Assembly: GCA_003212555.1 (NCBI GenBank)
Contig: QCPK01000005.1
Span: 1 to 64,000, forward strand
Length of the DNA stretch: 64,000 nucleotides
Source of the DNA: Prochlorococcus sp. AG-436-K22
GTDB taxonomy: Bacteria > Cyanobacteriota > Cyanobacteriia > PCC-6307 > Cyanobiaceae
Direction: 5' to 3'
In this document: in pieces, positions 63,838-64,000 of the stretch
Layout of the letters: each line of letters begins with the position of its first letter
Numbering within the stretch: the stretch's first letter is position 1
The notes under the pieces: model-generated
What the model saw: the letters and a program-made list of their open reading frames with translations, nothing else
Database searches by the model: none
Told to the model about the DNA's origin: nothing
Translations under genes and position numbers: made by a program

Positions 63838-64000
63838 CAATTCCTAATATTCATAAGTTCAATCTATTAAAAATTATTTAGCTATGTGAGAACATTCTTT
63901 ATATTTTTAAAATGCTTTAACTTCGACTTGGCTATTTAACTCAATGATATTTGATGTCTGGGAGCCTTTTTTTCATATTCAAACCACTCTTATTTTTAAC

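Overview
The window looks like a low-light Prochlorococcus (or very close marine picocyanobacterial) chromosome. The signs are a small, AT-rich, dense genome, cyanobacterial housekeeping genes (atpC/atpD, groESL with a K-box, PSRP-3/Ycf65, DUF1651, DUF1818, DUF2811, rpoZ, a short ClpS), many very small proteins, and islands of still lower GC. The species call is inference from gene content; no rRNA or tRNA gene was seen.

Layout. 0-12 kb is core: a cut-off GTPase, a CBS-domain relic, ycf65, atpC-atpD (minus), groES-groEL (plus), secG-gpmI, pyrR, a DnaK-like protein, rpoZ-DUF1818 and DUF2811. 12.3-21.9 kb is accessory: an EVE-domain gene, four tandem zinc-ribbon genes, a cupin, a nuclease lipoprotein with a zinc-ribbon partner, small paralogous proteins and a degenerate HNH-type protein. 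21.9-30.4 kb is mixed: arsR-gapdh-arsJ (arsenate detoxification), pstS (phosphate uptake), an AgcS symporter, clpS and an operon of tiny membrane proteins. 30.4-44 kb holds a TPR/O-GlcNAc-transferase-like protein, an RHH protein, an OsmC operon, a secreted HExxH peptidase, ggt, a MASE1 histidine kinase with its NarL-type regulator, and murA. 44-49 kb and 54-62 kb are very AT-rich surface-glycan islands (deacetylase, WecE-like aminotransferase, GT-C and GT2 enzymes, GtrA, a fused nucleotidyltransferase, aldolase, HAD). sdhCAB lies between them. An AEC transporter is near the end.

The most unusual feature is a dispersed repeat system. Nine truncated copies of the first 10-20 codons of the EVE-domain gene at 12.8 kb (core M-x-x-E-P-x-Y-W-L-M-K-S-E-P) are scattered from 15.8 to 53.5 kb. 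All are on the minus strand, like the parent gene, and most sit at boundaries between accessory gene blocks. Some units are near-identical to another by eye (12.8/18.1, 30.4/44.0, and more loosely 21.9/39.5 kb). Many are flanked by tandem 11-bp repeats with consensus GTTTGARYARA, often followed at a fixed distance by a TATAAT-like box. These could be scars or attachment sites of an uncharacterised cassette-exchange process, or dispersed regulatory modules. One copy is now a mini-ORF whose stop overlaps the ggt start codon.

Other points of interest are two homopolymer tracts that break reading frames (G8 in the histidine kinase, A9 at 62.2 kb), two candidate structured small RNAs, an osmC without a standard start codon, and several decayed duplicates of small genes.
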